DNA of 64,000 nucleotides from Roseinatronobacter thiooxidans (GTDB lineage: Bacteria > Pseudomonadota > Alphaproteobacteria > Rhodobacterales > Rhodobacteraceae): NCBI RefSeq assembly GCF_001870675.1, contig NZ_MEHT01000009.1:124001-188000 (forward strand), written 5' to 3'. The notes beneath the pieces were generated by a model. The model searched no databases. It was not told where the DNA came from and was given only the letters and a program-made list of their open reading frames with translations. The translations under genes were made by a program, and so were the position numbers. Shown in pieces: positions 10,848-20,169 of the stretch. Every line of letters begins with the position of its first letter. Position 1 is the stretch's first letter.

Positions 10848-11813
10848 ATGAAACCCTTGATCATGACCTGTGGCGATCCCTCCGGGATAGGCCCCGAGAT
10901 CGCGCTGAAGGCGCATCGCGCGCTGGGGGCGCGAGGGGGAGTCATCTGGCTGGGGGACCCGGAGCATTTGCCTGACGGGGCACGCTGGGAGGTGATTTCA
11001 ACACCGCAAGAGGCGGGGCGCGTTGCGCAGGGCCATTTGCCGGTGATGCGCCATGCCTTTCCCGCGCCCGCAATTGCCGGCTTGCCCGACCCGTTGAATG
11101 CAAGCGCCGTGATCGAGGTGATCGCGCGGGCGGTGGCCCTGGTGCAATCGGGTGCGGCAGCGGGTGTTGTGACCTGCCCGATCAACAAGGCCGCGCTGAA
11201 ATCGGGGGCGGGGTTTGCCTTTCCCGGCCATACCGAGTTTCTGGCCGATCTGGCAGGGGTAGACCGCGTTGTCATGATGCTGGCCTGTGACGCCTTGCGG
11301 GTTGTGCCTGTGACGATACATATGCCGCTGCAGGATGTGGCGCGCAGTCTGACACAGCCCTTGCTGGAAGAGACTTTGCGCATCACCCATGCCGCCCTGA
11401 TCCGTGATTTCGGCATTGCCGCGCCGCGACTGGCCGTGGCGGGGCTGAACCCCCATGCAGGCGAAGGCGGGCTGATGGGGCATGAGGACGCCACAGTCAT
11501 TGCGCCTGTTCTGGACCGTTTGCGGGCCGAGGGCATGGCCCTGTCCGGCCCCTTGCCTGCGGATACGATGTTTCATCCCGCAGCACGGGCGCGCTATGAT
11601 GCGGCGATCTGCATGTATCATGATCAGGCATTGATCCCGATCAAGACGATTGATTTTGCCCATGGGGTGAATGTGACGCTGGGCCTGCCTTTTATCCGCA
11701 CATCGCCCGATCATGGCACGGCCTATGATATTGCAGGCAAGGGGGTGGCGGATGCGTCCTCTCTGATAGCGGCAGTGAAGATGGCGCAGGATATGGCGGG
11801 GCGGCGGCAATGA
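10848..11813 (+). CDS. pdxA: 4-hydroxythreonine-4-phosphate dehydrogenase
   Basis: PdxA oxidises 4-phosphohydroxy-L-threonine with NAD in the DXP-dependent pyridoxal 5'-phosphate pathway. Family marks are [12 protein letters not shown] at the N-terminus, GHTEFLADL, the NPHAGEGG loop and [13 protein letters not shown], whose His and Asp help bind the divalent metal. The product is 321 residues. The frame is open back to 10692 through the repeat; ATG at 10848 is the usual family N-terminus, while ATG at 10827 is formed by the end of the repeat core. The stop overlaps rsmA by four bases, the common pdxA-rsmA arrangement. Confidence 0.95.
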   Translation: MKPLIMTCGDPSGIGPEIALKAHRALGARGGVIWLGDPEHLPDGARWEVISTPQEAGRVAQGHLPVMRHAFPAPAIAGLPDPLNASAVIEVIARAVALVQSGAAAGVVTCPINKAALKSGAGFAFPGHTEFLADLAGVDRVVMMLACDALRVVPVTIHMPLQDVARSLTQPLLEETLRITHAALIRDFGIAAPRLAVAGLNPHAGEGGLMGHEDATVIAPVLDRLRAEGMALSGPLPADTMFHPAARARYDAAICMYHDQALIPIKTIDFAHGVNVTLGLPFIRTSPDHGTAYDIAGKGVADASSLIAAVKMAQDMAGRRQ

Positions 11814-12652
11814 TCGACACCCTGCCCCCGCTGCGCGACGTGATCCGCGATCACGACCTGCGCGCAAAGAAAAGTTTTGGGCAGAATTTCCTGCTGGATC
11901 TGAACCTGACAGCACGGATTGCGCGCGCGGCGGGAGATTTGTCTGGCGCGGATGTGCTGGAGGTTGGCCCCGGTCCAGGCGGATTGACCCGCGGTTTGCT
12001 GGCCGAAGGCGCGCGGCGCGTGCTGGCGATTGAAAAAGATGCGCGCTGCATGGCCCCTCTGGCGGAAATCGCGGCCGCCTATCCGGGCAGGCTGCTGGTG
12101 ATCGAGGGGGATGCGCTGGAGGTGGACGCGCTGGCGCATCTGACCCCGCCCGTCAAGATAGTGTCGAACCTGCCCTATAATGTGGGAACAGAACTTCTGA
12201 TCCGCTGGATGACGCCCAAGGACTGGCCCCCGTTCTGGGACAGCCTGACGCTGATGTTCCAGCGCGAAGTGGCCGAGCGTATTGTCGCGCGTCCGGGCAG
12301 CAAGGCCTATGGGCGCTTGGCGCTGATGGTGCAATGGCGCGCGGATGCGCGCATTGTCCTGACCCTGCCGCCCGAAGCCTTTACGCCCGCGCCCAAAGTC
12401 AGCTCTGCGGTTGTGCATATCACGCGATTGGCAGAGCCTCGCTTCCCTGCCAAAGCGGCGATATTGGAGCGCGTTGTTGCTGCCGGTTTCAACCAGCGCC
12501 GAAAAATGCTGCGCGCGGCATTGCGCGGGCTGCACCCCCGGATTGAAGAGCTGCTGGTCGCCGCAGGCATTCCCCCCACTGCGCGCGCCGAGGAAATCGG
12601 GCTGGAAGCCTGGTGCCACCTGGCGCGGTTGCTGGAGGGGCGCGCGGTCTGA
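11810..12652 (+). CDS. rsmA: 16S rRNA (A1518/A1519-N6)-dimethyltransferase
   Basis: RsmA (KsgA) dimethylates two adjacent adenosines in the 3' hairpin of 16S rRNA during late 30S assembly. The SAM site is [10 protein letters not shown] after the [11 protein letters not shown] signature, and the catalytic motif SNLPYNVG is in the middle of the protein. The C-terminal helical domain completes 280 residues. The ATGA overlap with pdxA indicates translational coupling. A strong hairpin 30 bp downstream is better oriented as the terminator of a minus-strand RNA, but could also slow transcription leaving rsmA. Confidence 0.96.
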   Translation: MIDTLPPLRDVIRDHDLRAKKSFGQNFLLDLNLTARIARAAGDLSGADVLEVGPGPGGLTRGLLAEGARRVLAIEKDARCMAPLAEIAAAYPGRLLVIEGDALEVDALAHLTPPVKIVSNLPYNVGTELLIRWMTPKDWPPFWDSLTLMFQREVAERIVARPGSKAYGRLALMVQWRADARIVLTLPPEAFTPAPKVSSAVVHITRLAEPRFPAKAAILERVVAAGFNQRRKMLRAALRGLHPRIEELLVAAGIPPTARAEEIGLEAWCHLARLLEGRAV

Positions 12653-12676
12653 CGCCATCCGGATGTGCTGGCCATG

Positions 12677-12706
12677 AAAAAGCCACCTCGGGCGTCCCGA
12701 GGTGGC
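12677..12706 (-). terminator. Rho-independent terminator (minus strand)
   Basis: GCCACCTCGGG at 12682-12692 and CCCGAGGTGGC at 12696-12706 form a perfect 11-bp stem with a three-base loop. On the minus strand the hairpin is followed by five T residues (12681-12677). There is no T-run on the plus side, so it was not built to end rsmA transcription. Confidence 0.85.
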
Positions 12707-12779
12707 ACAGTCGGTACCCGCATCGGCGGTACAGGGAGGAAAATCTGCTCAAGCCCGGATAAATTTGGCTTGAAAAGAT
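12677..12779 (-). ncRNA. Candidate FNR-dependent small RNA, about 100 nt
   Basis: No protein-coding gene explains the terminator at 12677-12706. A minus-strand transcript beginning near 12779 would be about 103 nt. Stem 1 pairs TCAAGCC (12773-12767) with GGCTTGA (12755-12749). An unpaired stretch TTTTCCTCCC (12743-12734) follows, complementary to Shine-Dalgarno sequences. Stem 2 pairs GTACCGC (12732-12726) with GCGGGTAC (12721-12714) with one bulge. The terminator hairpin and U-tract complete it. The layout matches Hfq-type trans-acting sRNAs. Precedents for oxygen-regulated sRNAs are FnrS of E. coli and PcrZ of Rhodobacter; homology to either is not established. Confidence 0.6.
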
Positions 12780-12786
12780 GATTCAA

Positions 12787-12792
12787 ATTAAA
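12787..12792 (-). promoter_or_regulatory. Candidate -10 element of the sRNA promoter
   Basis: On the minus strand TTTAAT matches TATAAT at five of six positions. It lies between the FNR box and the proposed 5' end near 12779, at the distance expected for a class II FNR-activated promoter. Confidence 0.5.
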
Positions 12793-12812
12793 ATGATTTC
12801 GATCACGCGTCC

Positions 12813-12826
12813 TTGATCTGGATCAA
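12813..12826. promoter_or_regulatory. Perfect FNR/FnrL-binding site
   Basis: TTGATCTGGATCAA is an exact match to the FNR consensus TTGAT-N4-ATCAA. Its centre (12819.5) is about 40.5 bp upstream of the proposed sRNA start at 12779 on the minus strand. It could also influence the plus-strand gene at 13032, whose ATG is 212 bp away. Confidence 0.75.
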
Positions 12827-13031
12827 AAATCCATCCTTCCTGTAGAGTTTTTGACAATCCCGCCAGACAGATGGCATTGCAGCCGATACGGAAACGCCCA
12901 AGGCCCCAAAGGCGACATCTTGGTGAAAGATGCTTAATTTGAATGCGTGCTGTGCTTGTCAGAAGATAAGACTTGGTTAGGGTGTTGTCACTGTTCGGAC
13001 CGGAACCTTTTTTCGACAAGGCTGGCAGGGA

Positions 13032-13967
13032 ATGAAGCAATATTTTGAAGAAATAGATTTGGCAACTGCGGGAACAGAGGCCGAATGGCTGGCACGGCTG
13101 GATGAAATCGGCGATGAGGTGGGCGCGTTTACCCCGCTGGGTGCCGAACATGCCGCGTTCTTTCTGGATGGAAATGACACGCTGCTGGTCTGTTTCGAGA
13201 GTGTCGAGAGCATCCGCGCGGATTTTCCGTCGCAGCGCCCGCGCGCGGTCCAGATTGCCTTGCGCCACGGGTGGTCTTGCCTTGTGATCCTTGCCCGCAA
13301 GGCGCGGTTTTACCGCGATTGCGAGGTGCTGGATTTCTTCGATGCACAGATCGATGAAAGCTTTTTCGACAGTTTCCGCCGCGTGCTGTTTTTCGGCGCG
13401 GGGCCGCATGGCTATGCCGCCTGCACTTTCAGCCTTGCCGCACCGGGCGCGACTGTTCTTGCAATCGGCCCGCAGGCAACACTTGACCCTGAAATCGCAC
13501 CTTGGGAGCCGCGCTTTCGCAGCCAGCGCAGCCTTGATTTCCGCAGCCGGTTCGGCTTTGCGCCTGCCATGCTGGACGGTGCGCGCACGGCCTTTATTGT
13601 CTATGATCCAAGCGTCCCGCTGGATGCGATGCATGCAACCCTGTTCCGCCGCCCCAGTGTCACCATGCTCAGAACGCCCGCGCTGGGCCATGATACCGCC
13701 GCCGCGCTGGACCGGATGGGGGTGCTGAACACCCTGATCGAGGCCGCAATGCGTGGCAGGCTGTCTGCCCCGCGCTTTGCCGATATGATGCGCCAGCGCC
13801 GCAAGGATGCTGTGTATTTGAAAGACCTGCTCAAGCGGGTCGCGCGGACAGACCACCCGATGCTGGCCATGATCGCCGCGCAGCACGCCCATGCCTTGGT
13901 CAAGGACAATGCCGATCTTATGGAGGCAGACCTGGCCGCGGATGATCTGCCGGACCAAACGCTATAA
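13032..13967 (+). CDS. Unrecognised protein with alpha/beta-hydrolase-like core
   Basis: This 311-residue cytoplasmic-looking protein has no signal peptide or membrane span. The middle contains VLFFGAGPHGYAACTFSLA followed by ATVLAIGPQATLDP, resembling the nucleophile elbow and following strand of alpha/beta-hydrolases. The expected serine is missing (GxGPHGY instead of GxSxGG), so catalysis by a Ser triad is doubtful. Similar Rhodobacterales proteins are, from memory, sometimes labelled phosphoadenosine phosphosulfate reductase, a label I would not trust without a search. GGCAGGGA precedes ATG. It lies downstream of the FNR-box region and upstream of pyrC. Confidence 0.6.
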   Translation: MKQYFEEIDLATAGTEAEWLARLDEIGDEVGAFTPLGAEHAAFFLDGNDTLLVCFESVESIRADFPSQRPRAVQIALRHGWSCLVILARKARFYRDCEVLDFFDAQIDESFFDSFRRVLFFGAGPHGYAACTFSLAAPGATVLAIGPQATLDPEIAPWEPRFRSQRSLDFRSRFGFAPAMLDGARTAFIVYDPSVPLDAMHATLFRRPSVTMLRTPALGHDTAAALDRMGVLNTLIEAAMRGRLSAPRFADMMRQRRKDAVYLKDLLKRVARTDHPMLAMIAAQHAHALVKDNADLMEADLAADDLPDQTL

Positions 13968-13971
13968 ATCC

Positions 13972-14009
13972 GATTACATCTGGAACTGGGGCGTGATTCT
14001 CTTGTAATC
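13972..14009 (+). promoter_or_regulatory. Inverted repeat just upstream of pyrC
   Basis: GATTACA at 13972-13978 and TGTAATC at 14003-14009 form a perfect 7-bp inverted repeat with a 24-base spacer. It ends seven bases before the pyrC ATG, where a ribosome-binding site would be expected but none is evident. It may be an operator or an RNA hairpin that controls translation; this is a guess from position. Confidence 0.35.
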
Positions 14010-14016
14010 ATCGCGC

Positions 14017-15051
14017 ATGACCCAAACCCTGACCATCCCCCGCCCCGATGACTGGCACCTGCACCTGCGCGATGGCGCGATGCTGGCCGGTATTGCGCCT
14101 GAATCTGCGCGCCATTTTGCCCGCGCCATCATCATGCCGAACCTTGTGCCCCCTGTTGTGACAGGGGCGGATGCCGCCGCCTATCATGGCCGGATTCGCG
14201 CGGTGACAGGTGCGGGGTTCACACCGCTGATGACACTTTACCTGACCGAGGCGACCGACCCCGCCGATCTGGTCGCGGCCCATGCCCAAGGCATTATCAC
14301 CGCTGTGAAACTGTATCCTGCCGGTGCCACCACGAATTCTGCCTCTGGGGTGCGCGACTTCGACCGCATGCGCCCTGTATTCGAGGCGATGGCAGAGGCG
14401 GGCATTCCACTGCTATGCCACGGCGAAGTAACCGACCCCGAGATTGATATTTTCGACCGAGAAGCAGTGTTCATTGACCGCGTGCTGGACCCGATCCGCC
14501 GCCGCACCCCTGCCCTGCGCGTTGTGATGGAACATATCACCACGGCGGATGCTGTCGCCTATGTGCACAGCCAGCCAGAAAATCTGGGCGCGACAATCAC
14601 CACCCATCATCTGGTTATCAACCGTAACCATATCCTTGTTGGGGGAATCAAGCCGCATTATTATTGCCTGCCTGTGGCCAAGCGCGAAACCCACCGCCAA
14701 GCGCTGCTTTCCGCCGCGACCTCGGGCGACGCGCGGTTTTTTCTGGGCACGGACAGCGCGCCACATACTGATGACGCCAAGGAATCCGCCTGTGGCTGTG
14801 CGGGCTGCTTCACGGCCACCAACACCATGTCCATTCTGGCGCAGGTATTCGACGACGCAGGCGCGCTGGACAAGCTGGAAGGTTTTGCCTCGCGCAACGG
14901 CCCCGGCTTCTACCGCTTGCCTGTGAACGAGGGCACATTGACGCTTGAAAAGACTGACACCCCCGTGATTTATCCTGCCAAGATTGAGACAGGCGCAGGC
15001 CCTGTGACTGTGTTCGACCCCGGCTTCCCGCTTTACTGGCGCGTGCTCTGA
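14017..15051 (+). CDS. pyrC: Dihydroorotase (class II)
   Basis: PyrC cyclises N-carbamoyl-aspartate to dihydroorotate in pyrimidine synthesis. The 344-residue class II enzyme shows the zinc motif WHLHLRDG at residues 13-20, the carbamylated-lysine segment [13 protein letters not shown], metal-binding LCHGEV, the EHITT histidine segment and the catalytic-aspartate segment FLGTDSAPH. No convincing Shine-Dalgarno sequence precedes ATG, and an inverted repeat occupies that region. pyrE follows after 12 bp, so the two pyrimidine genes form an operon. Confidence 0.96.
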   Translation: MTQTLTIPRPDDWHLHLRDGAMLAGIAPESARHFARAIIMPNLVPPVVTGADAAAYHGRIRAVTGAGFTPLMTLYLTEATDPADLVAAHAQGIITAVKLYPAGATTNSASGVRDFDRMRPVFEAMAEAGIPLLCHGEVTDPEIDIFDREAVFIDRVLDPIRRRTPALRVVMEHITTADAVAYVHSQPENLGATITTHHLVINRNHILVGGIKPHYYCLPVAKRETHRQALLSAATSGDARFFLGTDSAPHTDDAKESACGCAGCFTATNTMSILAQVFDDAGALDKLEGFASRNGPGFYRLPVNEGTLTLEKTDTPVIYPAKIETGAGPVTVFDPGFPLYWRVL

Positions 15052-15063
15052 GAAAGGCCCAAG

Positions 15064-15735
15064 ATGATCCCCACCTCTTACCCCGACCGCGCCACAGTGG
15101 CCCGCCTGACCGCGCGGATGCTGCTGGATATAAAGGCGGTGCATTTTAACGCGACAGAGCCGTTCACCTTCGCCTCTGGCCTCAAAGCGCCCACCTATAT
15201 TGATTGCCGCAAGCTTATCAGCTTTCCACGCATCCGTAGCACGCTGATGGATTTCCTGACCTGCCGCGTGATGGAAGATGCGGGCTTTGAGGCGTTTGAC
15301 AATATCGCAGGCGGCGAGACAGCGGGCATTCCCTTTGCCGCCCTTGTGGCCGAACGCATGGCCCTGCCCATGACCTATGTGCGCAAAAAGCCCAAAGGCT
15401 ACGGGCGCAATGCCCGCATCGAGGGCGCGATGAGCGAGGGGCAGCGCGTGTTGCTGGTCGAAGACCTGACCACCGATGGCGGATCGAAACTGAGTTTCGT
15501 CGATGCCATCCGCGAGACGGGTGCCTCTTGCGGGCATACTGCCGTGATTTTCTATTACGGCATCTTCCCCGAGACTGAACCGCGTCTGGCTGAACATGGT
15601 GTCAAGTTGCATTACCTGTGCACATGGTGGGATGTTCTGGCCGAAGCGCGGCGCGGCGCGGATTTCGACACAGCCACGCTGGACGCGGTCGAGGCTTTCT
15701 TGCGCGCGCCAAGGGGATGGGGCAGCACGGCTTAA
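15064..15735 (+). CDS. pyrE: Orotate phosphoribosyltransferase
   Basis: PyrE condenses orotate with PRPP to give orotidine 5'-phosphate, the step after dihydroorotate oxidation. The 223-residue protein has the type I PRTase fold with the PRPP-binding motif [14 protein letters not shown] near residues 136-149, and the flexible-loop segment [17 protein letters not shown] before it. It is second in the pyrC-pyrE pair. A G/C hairpin follows the stop between this gene and the convergent rnr. Confidence 0.95.
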   Translation: MIPTSYPDRATVARLTARMLLDIKAVHFNATEPFTFASGLKAPTYIDCRKLISFPRIRSTLMDFLTCRVMEDAGFEAFDNIAGGETAGIPFAALVAERMALPMTYVRKKPKGYGRNARIEGAMSEGQRVLLVEDLTTDGGSKLSFVDAIRETGASCGHTAVIFYYGIFPETEPRLAEHGVKLHYLCTWWDVLAEARRGADFDTATLDAVEAFLRAPRGWGSTA

Positions 15736-15770
15736 ACGCCGTCTCACCCCCCCTTACCTTGTGCGAAGCA

Positions 15771-15798
15771 GTTGGGGGCGTGCCACACGCGGCCCAAC
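15771..15798. terminator. Stem-loop between convergent pyrE and rnr
   Basis: GTTGGG (15771-15776) pairs with CCCAAC (15793-15798) and an inner GCGTG/CACGC stem extends it. It lies 35 bp after the pyrE stop. There is no T-run on either side, so it is at best an imperfect or bidirectional terminator. Confidence 0.35.
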
Positions 15799-15840
15799 CA
15801 ACCCCATGAAGGTTCAAAGACTCCCGCGATTACGCAAGCG

Positions 15841-18084
15841 CTAGCCGCGCTTGCGTTTCAGCTTCTTCTTGGCCTTGGCGGTGGCTGCCGCCCCTTTGGA
15901 CGCTGCGCGCCGCACTGGCCCCTTGCGCCCACGCCGTCCCCCGCTTCTGGCGGGGGCCTCTCCCTCGACCTCCAGCAGTTCCAGCGCCAGACCGCCGGTG
16001 ACAGGCTCGGCCTCGGCCAGCTTGACCTTGACGCGCTGGCCCAGCCCGATGTGAAAGCCGGTCTTTTCGCCCTCCAAGGTCTGCGCCTCTGGGTCGTGGC
16101 GGAAATACTCATCACCAATCGCGCGGATCGGAACCAGACCGTCCGCGCCGGTTTCATCAAGCTTCACAAACACCCCGAACCGCGCCACACCAGAGATGCG
16201 CCCGGTGAATTCCGCCCCCACACGGTCGGCCAGATAGGCGGCCAGATACCGGTCGGCCGTGTCGCGTTCTGCCGCCATAGAGCGACGCTCGGCCTCTGAT
16301 ATCTGCTTGCCGGTTTCTTCCAGATTCTCGATATCCCAAGGGCTAAGCCCGTCATCACCCCATTTATGCGCCGATATCAGGCCGCGATGCACGATCAGAT
16401 CAGCATAGCGCCGGATGGGCGAGGTGAAATGCGCGTATTCGCGCAAAGCCAGCCCGAAATGCCCGAAATTTTGCGGCGCATAATAGGCCTGCGTCATCGA
16501 CCGCAGCGTGGCCATATTCATCAGCTCGTCAAATTCGGTGCCTTCGGCCTGCGCCAGAAGCTGGTTGAAATGCCGCGTCATCAGCACTTGCCCCTTGGCC
16601 AGATTGAAGCCCGCCTCTCGTGCCAGTTCGCGCAAGGCTTCCATCTTCTCGGGGCTGGGTTCTTCATGCACGCGGTAAAGCAGCGCAGACCCTTTTTCGC
16701 GCAGCGTCTCGGCGGCCGCGACATTGGCCAGCACCATGAATTCCTCAACCAGCCTATGGGCGTCGAACCGTTCCTTGAACGCGACAGAGGTGACGCGCCC
16801 TTCTTCGGACAGGATGATCTGGCGCTCTGGCAGGTCCAGATCCAGCGGTTGGCGGCGCTTTCGCGCAAGTGTCAGCGCGCGGTAGGCGCCGAACAGATCG
16901 GCCAGTTGCCCGGCCAGCGGGGCTGTCGCCTCATCCAGTTGCCCTTCATCAGCGGCCTGCGCCTGTTCATAGGTCAGGGATGCCACCGAACACATCATGG
17001 CGCGGAAAAATTCATGCGCGCGCTTGTTGCCTTGCGCGTCAATCACCATGCGCAGCGCGATGCAGGGCCGGTCCACCCCTTCATGCAGCGAACACAGATC
17101 CCCCGACAGGATATCAGGCAGCATCGGTACCACGCGGTCGGGAAAATAGGTGGAATTGCCGCGCCTGCGCGCCTCTCGGTCCAGTTCCGAGTTGGGGCGC
17201 ACATAGGCGGCCACATCGGCAATCGCCACCCATAGGATATAGCCGCCCGCATTTTCGGGGTCGGTATCGGCCTCGGCCAGAATCGCGTCGTCATGGTCGC
17301 GCGCGTCCCACGGGTCGATCGTCATCAGAGGCAGCGCGCGCAAATCGCGGCGGCCTTTCTCTTGCACTGGCCCGGCCTTGTCGGCTTCGGCCACCACATC
17401 ATCGGGAAAGGCATCGCGGATGCCGTGCTGGTGAATGGCGATCAGCGACACTGCTTTGGGGGCTGTCGGATCACCCAGCCGTTCCACCACTTTCGCGCGG
17501 GTGGGGCCAAAGCGCCCCTTTGTCAGGGGTTCTGCATGGACCAACTCGCCATCCAGCGCGCCGCCTGTGTCGGTCACACTCCAGAACCTGTCCGCGCCCT
17601 TGTCGATGGGCACGATCCGCCCGCCCTGCGCCTCTTTGCGGAAAATGCCAAGAATGCGGCTGGGGTTCGCGCCCAGTTTGCGGATCAGACGCGCCTGATA
17701 GTCGTAATCGGGGCCGCGAATGGCCTCCAGCTTGGCCAGAACGCGGTCGCCCTGCCCAAGTGCGGGATCGCCCGTTTGCGTCAGGAACAGAATTACAGGG
17801 GCCACCCCATCGCCGCGCCACTCGACAGGGCGCGCGAACAGATCGCCTTCGGCATCGGGGGCCAGAATTTCCAGCACAGTGACAGGGGGCAGCCCACTGC
17901 CCCCGCGGATGCTGCGGTGACGCGGGGCAAGTGTGCCATCGGCTTCCAACTCGCGCAGCATTGCTTTCAGGTCGATCTTTGCGCCGCCCTTGATGCCAAA
18001 AGCCTTGGCGATATCGCGCCGCGTGGACCCGGGATTGTCGGCAAGCCACTGACGAATTTCGGCGATGGAAGGTAGCTGTTTCAC
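15841..18084 (-). CDS. rnr: Ribonuclease R
   Basis: RNase R is a 3'-5' exoribonuclease that degrades structured RNA and works in rRNA and tmRNA quality control. The 747-residue protein has an N-terminal winged-helix segment, cold-shock domains, the RNB catalytic domain with the metal-binding Asp cluster DPWDARDHDDAI, the EEFMVLANVAAAE helix, an S1 RNA-binding domain (GRISGVARFGVFVKL) and a lysine-rich tail ending KAKKKLKRKRG, typical of the family. Its stop codon sits inside a hairpin formed by CGCAAGCG and CGCTTGCG. Confidence 0.96.
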   Translation of the reverse strand: MKQLPSIAEIRQWLADNPGSTRRDIAKAFGIKGGAKIDLKAMLRELEADGTLAPRHRSIRGGSGLPPVTVLEILAPDAEGDLFARPVEWRGDGVAPVILFLTQTGDPALGQGDRVLAKLEAIRGPDYDYQARLIRKLGANPSRILGIFRKEAQGGRIVPIDKGADRFWSVTDTGGALDGELVHAEPLTKGRFGPTRAKVVERLGDPTAPKAVSLIAIHQHGIRDAFPDDVVAEADKAGPVQEKGRRDLRALPLMTIDPWDARDHDDAILAEADTDPENAGGYILWVAIADVAAYVRPNSELDREARRRGNSTYFPDRVVPMLPDILSGDLCSLHEGVDRPCIALRMVIDAQGNKRAHEFFRAMMCSVASLTYEQAQAADEGQLDEATAPLAGQLADLFGAYRALTLARKRRQPLDLDLPERQIILSEEGRVTSVAFKERFDAHRLVEEFMVLANVAAAETLREKGSALLYRVHEEPSPEKMEALRELAREAGFNLAKGQVLMTRHFNQLLAQAEGTEFDELMNMATLRSMTQAYYAPQNFGHFGLALREYAHFTSPIRRYADLIVHRGLISAHKWGDDGLSPWDIENLEETGKQISEAERRSMAAERDTADRYLAAYLADRVGAEFTGRISGVARFGVFVKLDETGADGLVPIRAIGDEYFRHDPEAQTLEGEKTGFHIGLGQRVKVKLAEAEPVTGGLALELLEVEGEAPARSGGRRGRKGPVRRAASKGAAATAKAKKKLKRKRG

Positions 18085-18220
18085 ATGAACGCCCTTGTGC
18101 AGGTCAGGCGCTTGGCCCGAATGGGTGCTTGATCTTCAGGAAGGTGCGGGCGCAAGCCGGAAAAAATGCATGTCATGGTGACGCATTACCACGGCACCCG
18201 CGCCCCGTCACCGCCCATTC

Positions 18221-18643
18221 TTACAGGGCGCGCGCCATATCCCTATGCGCAATGCCTGCATCCAGATATTCCGGCCCTTCGGCGACAAAGCCCAATGCCT
18301 CGTAAAACCCGATGGCATGGGTCTGCGCGCCCAGTTTCGCGCGCGTCACACCGTCGACATTGCGCAACGCCGCAAGTGCGGCGTTGATCAGCGCGATGCC
18401 AATGCCCTGCCCGCGCAAATCCCGCAGCACGCAGACCCGCCCGATCTTGCCCGTCTCGCCCGCAATCAGGATACGCGCGCACCCTACTGCCTGCCCGTCC
18501 AGCCGCGCCAGAATGTGCAGCGCGTCACCATCGCGGCCATCAACCTCTTCCACCTCTGGGACATTCTGTTCTTCAATGAAAACAACACGGCGCAGCGCGT
18601 GGCAGGTGGCCATATCGGTGGTCAGGGCAACGTCAAGGCTCAT
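18221..18643 (-). CDS. GNAT family N-acetyltransferase
   Basis: This 140-residue protein has the acetyl-CoA-binding motif A around [21 protein letters not shown] (residues about 73-93) and the C-terminal [10 protein letters not shown] typical of ElaA/YjcF-like GNAT proteins. The N-terminal [25 protein letters not shown] matches that subgroup. The substrate is not predictable. It overlaps the dapE stop by four bases and is the last gene of the four-gene minus-strand unit. Confidence 0.88.
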   Translation of the reverse strand: MSLDVALTTDMATCHALRRVVFIEEQNVPEVEEVDGRDGDALHILARLDGQAVGCARILIAGETGKIGRVCVLRDLRGQGIGIALINAALAALRNVDGVTRAKLGAQTHAIGFYEALGFVAEGPEYLDAGIAHRDMARAL

Positions 18644-19788
18644 GCGAAGTAATCCTGCAGAACACGCGAATAAACCGCCTTAAGCTGATGTATTTGTGCG
18701 ATTTCTGCAAATTCATCCACCTGATGCATGGACGACCCCACCAGCCCGAATTCCACAACGGGGCAATGATCTTTGACAAACCGCGCATCCGACGTGCCCC
18801 CCGAGGTGGACAGGCGCGGGGTGATGCCGCATTCCGCCGCGACCGCGCGCGACACCAGTTCCGACAGTGGCCCCGGGGGGGTCAGGAAACTCTCGCCCGA
18901 GATGTGAACTTCAAGATCAAGCTCTATCCCGCTGTCTTTGCTGATTTTATCTGCCTCTGCGCGCAGCCGGTCCGACAGTGATGCCCCTGAATGCAAATCG
19001 TTGAACCGGATGTTCAGCGTGGCCCGTGCGGTTGCGGGAATGACATTTGACGCGGGGTTGCCCACGTCAATCGTGGTCAGCGCAAGGGTCGAGGGGTCAA
19101 AATGCGCGCTTCCCTGATCCAGTTCAAACCGCGCCAGCGTGTCGAGATAGGCCACAAGCGCGGGCAAAGGGTTGCGCGCGCGGTGCGGATAGGCGGCATG
19201 GCCCTGCTTGCCCTTGGCTGTGACATGCACAGTCATGGACCCGCGCCGCCCGATCTTGATCATATCGCCCATCTGTTCGGGGCAGGTCGGCTCTCCCACA
19301 ATGCAGGCGGCCATTGCTTCGCCCTGCGCGGCCATCCAGTCCAGAATGGCGATGGTGCCATCATGGCCCGGCCCTTCTTCATCGCCGGTTATGGCCAGAA
19401 TGACAGCCCCATCGGGGGGTGTGTCGCGCACAAAATCAACAGCGGCGGCAGCAAAAGCCGCAACACCCGATTTCATGTCACAGGCCCCGCGCCCCCAGAT
19501 GCGCCCCTCTGCCTGTTCGCCGCCAAAGGGGGCGCGCGTCCAGTCAGCGGGGTGGCCCAGTGGCACGACATCGGTATGGCCGTTGAAGCCGAATGTCTTG
19601 GGGTGGCCCTGCGCGCCCCAACGCGCGAACAGGTTGGGCGTGCCGTTGCGGTCTACCCGCGTGCAGGCGAATCCCGCATGTGTCAGCACATCTTGCAGCA
19701 AAACCAGCGCGCCGCCTTCTTCGGGGGTTATCGAAGGGCAGCGGATCAGCTCTGCCGTCAGGGCGACAGGGCAGATGGGGTCAGTCAT
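18640..19788 (-). CDS. dapE: Succinyl-diaminopimelate desuccinylase
   Basis: DapE removes succinate from N-succinyl-LL-diaminopimelate in the lysine and peptidoglycan precursor pathway, using two zinc ions. The M20 signature is clear: [11 protein letters not shown] with the first zinc His, RGACDMKSG, the catalytic GDEEGPG, EPTC and a C-terminal [11 protein letters not shown] with the last zinc His. The 382-residue length is normal. GAGG lies six bases before ATG at 19788, and the upstream gene ends inside this start region with an 8-base overlap. Confidence 0.95.
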   Translation of the reverse strand: MTDPICPVALTAELIRCPSITPEEGGALVLLQDVLTHAGFACTRVDRNGTPNLFARWGAQGHPKTFGFNGHTDVVPLGHPADWTRAPFGGEQAEGRIWGRGACDMKSGVAAFAAAAVDFVRDTPPDGAVILAITGDEEGPGHDGTIAILDWMAAQGEAMAACIVGEPTCPEQMGDMIKIGRRGSMTVHVTAKGKQGHAAYPHRARNPLPALVAYLDTLARFELDQGSAHFDPSTLALTTIDVGNPASNVIPATARATLNIRFNDLHSGASLSDRLRAEADKISKDSGIELDLEVHISGESFLTPPGPLSELVSRAVAAECGITPRLSTSGGTSDARFVKDHCPVVEFGLVGSSMHQVDEFAEIAQIHQLKAVYSRVLQDYFA

Positions 19789-20143
19789 TCTCGGCCTCAT
19801 CCGTGAAATAGGTTTTCTGCGCCACGATCACCGCATTCTCGCTCAGTGCGCGGCCCATCAACTCGCGTTCCTCATCGGGAATATGATCGCCTGCTTCCAG
19901 CCGCTCATCCAATGTGCCGTAGCTGGTCACATCCAGCGGCGCGACACCTGCGGTCTTGAGAACGGCCACCGCCTCGCGCACGGCTTCTGCCTCGTCCACA
20001 CCCGTGGCATATAGCAGCAGCCCCGCGCCTGTTGCCCCTTTGGGCAGATCATCGTCAAGGCTGCGGCCAAGTTCGACCACAAGGGTATAGACCTGTTGCG
20101 GGCGTTTTTCGGGTTTTGCGGGGTCTTTGGGGGGCTTGGGCAT
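19781..20143 (-). CDS. Conserved small protein of unknown function upstream of dapE
   Basis: This 120-residue soluble protein has a basic, proline-rich start ([15 protein letters not shown]) followed by a compact alpha/beta pattern: [37 protein letters not shown], and an acidic tail. No catalytic motif or membrane segment is visible. AAAGGA lies seven bases before ATG at 20143, which I prefer to the longer frame at 20215. It overlaps dapE by eight bases, so it is translationally coupled to it. I do not recognise the family. Confidence 0.72.
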   Translation of the reverse strand: MPKPPKDPAKPEKRPQQVYTLVVELGRSLDDDLPKGATGAGLLLYATGVDEAEAVREAVAVLKTAGVAPLDVTSYGTLDERLEAGDHIPDEERELMGRALSENAVIVAQKTYFTDEAEND

Positions 20144-20169
20144 GATCGTGTCCTTTCGGTTTTTCCCTG

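Larger units (their letters stand above)
12653..13031. other. Intergenic region of 379 bp between rsmA and an unrecognised gene
   Basis: The region holds the candidate sRNA, its terminator, a promoter-like element and a perfect FNR box. The 180 bp from 12850 to 13030 show no further ORF with a ribosome-binding site and no clear hairpin. AT content is visibly higher here than in the flanking genes. Confidence 0.8.

Noticed and set aside
12307-12786. Minus-strand ORF of 159 codons that begins in the candidate sRNA and runs into rsmA
   Set aside because: It passes through the strong terminator, lacks a ribosome-binding site and is mostly antisense to rsmA, whose protein is clearly conserved.
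18085-18220. Minus-strand 31-codon ORF between GNAT gene and rnr
   Set aside because: No ribosome-binding site, no hydrophobic or otherwise distinctive sequence.
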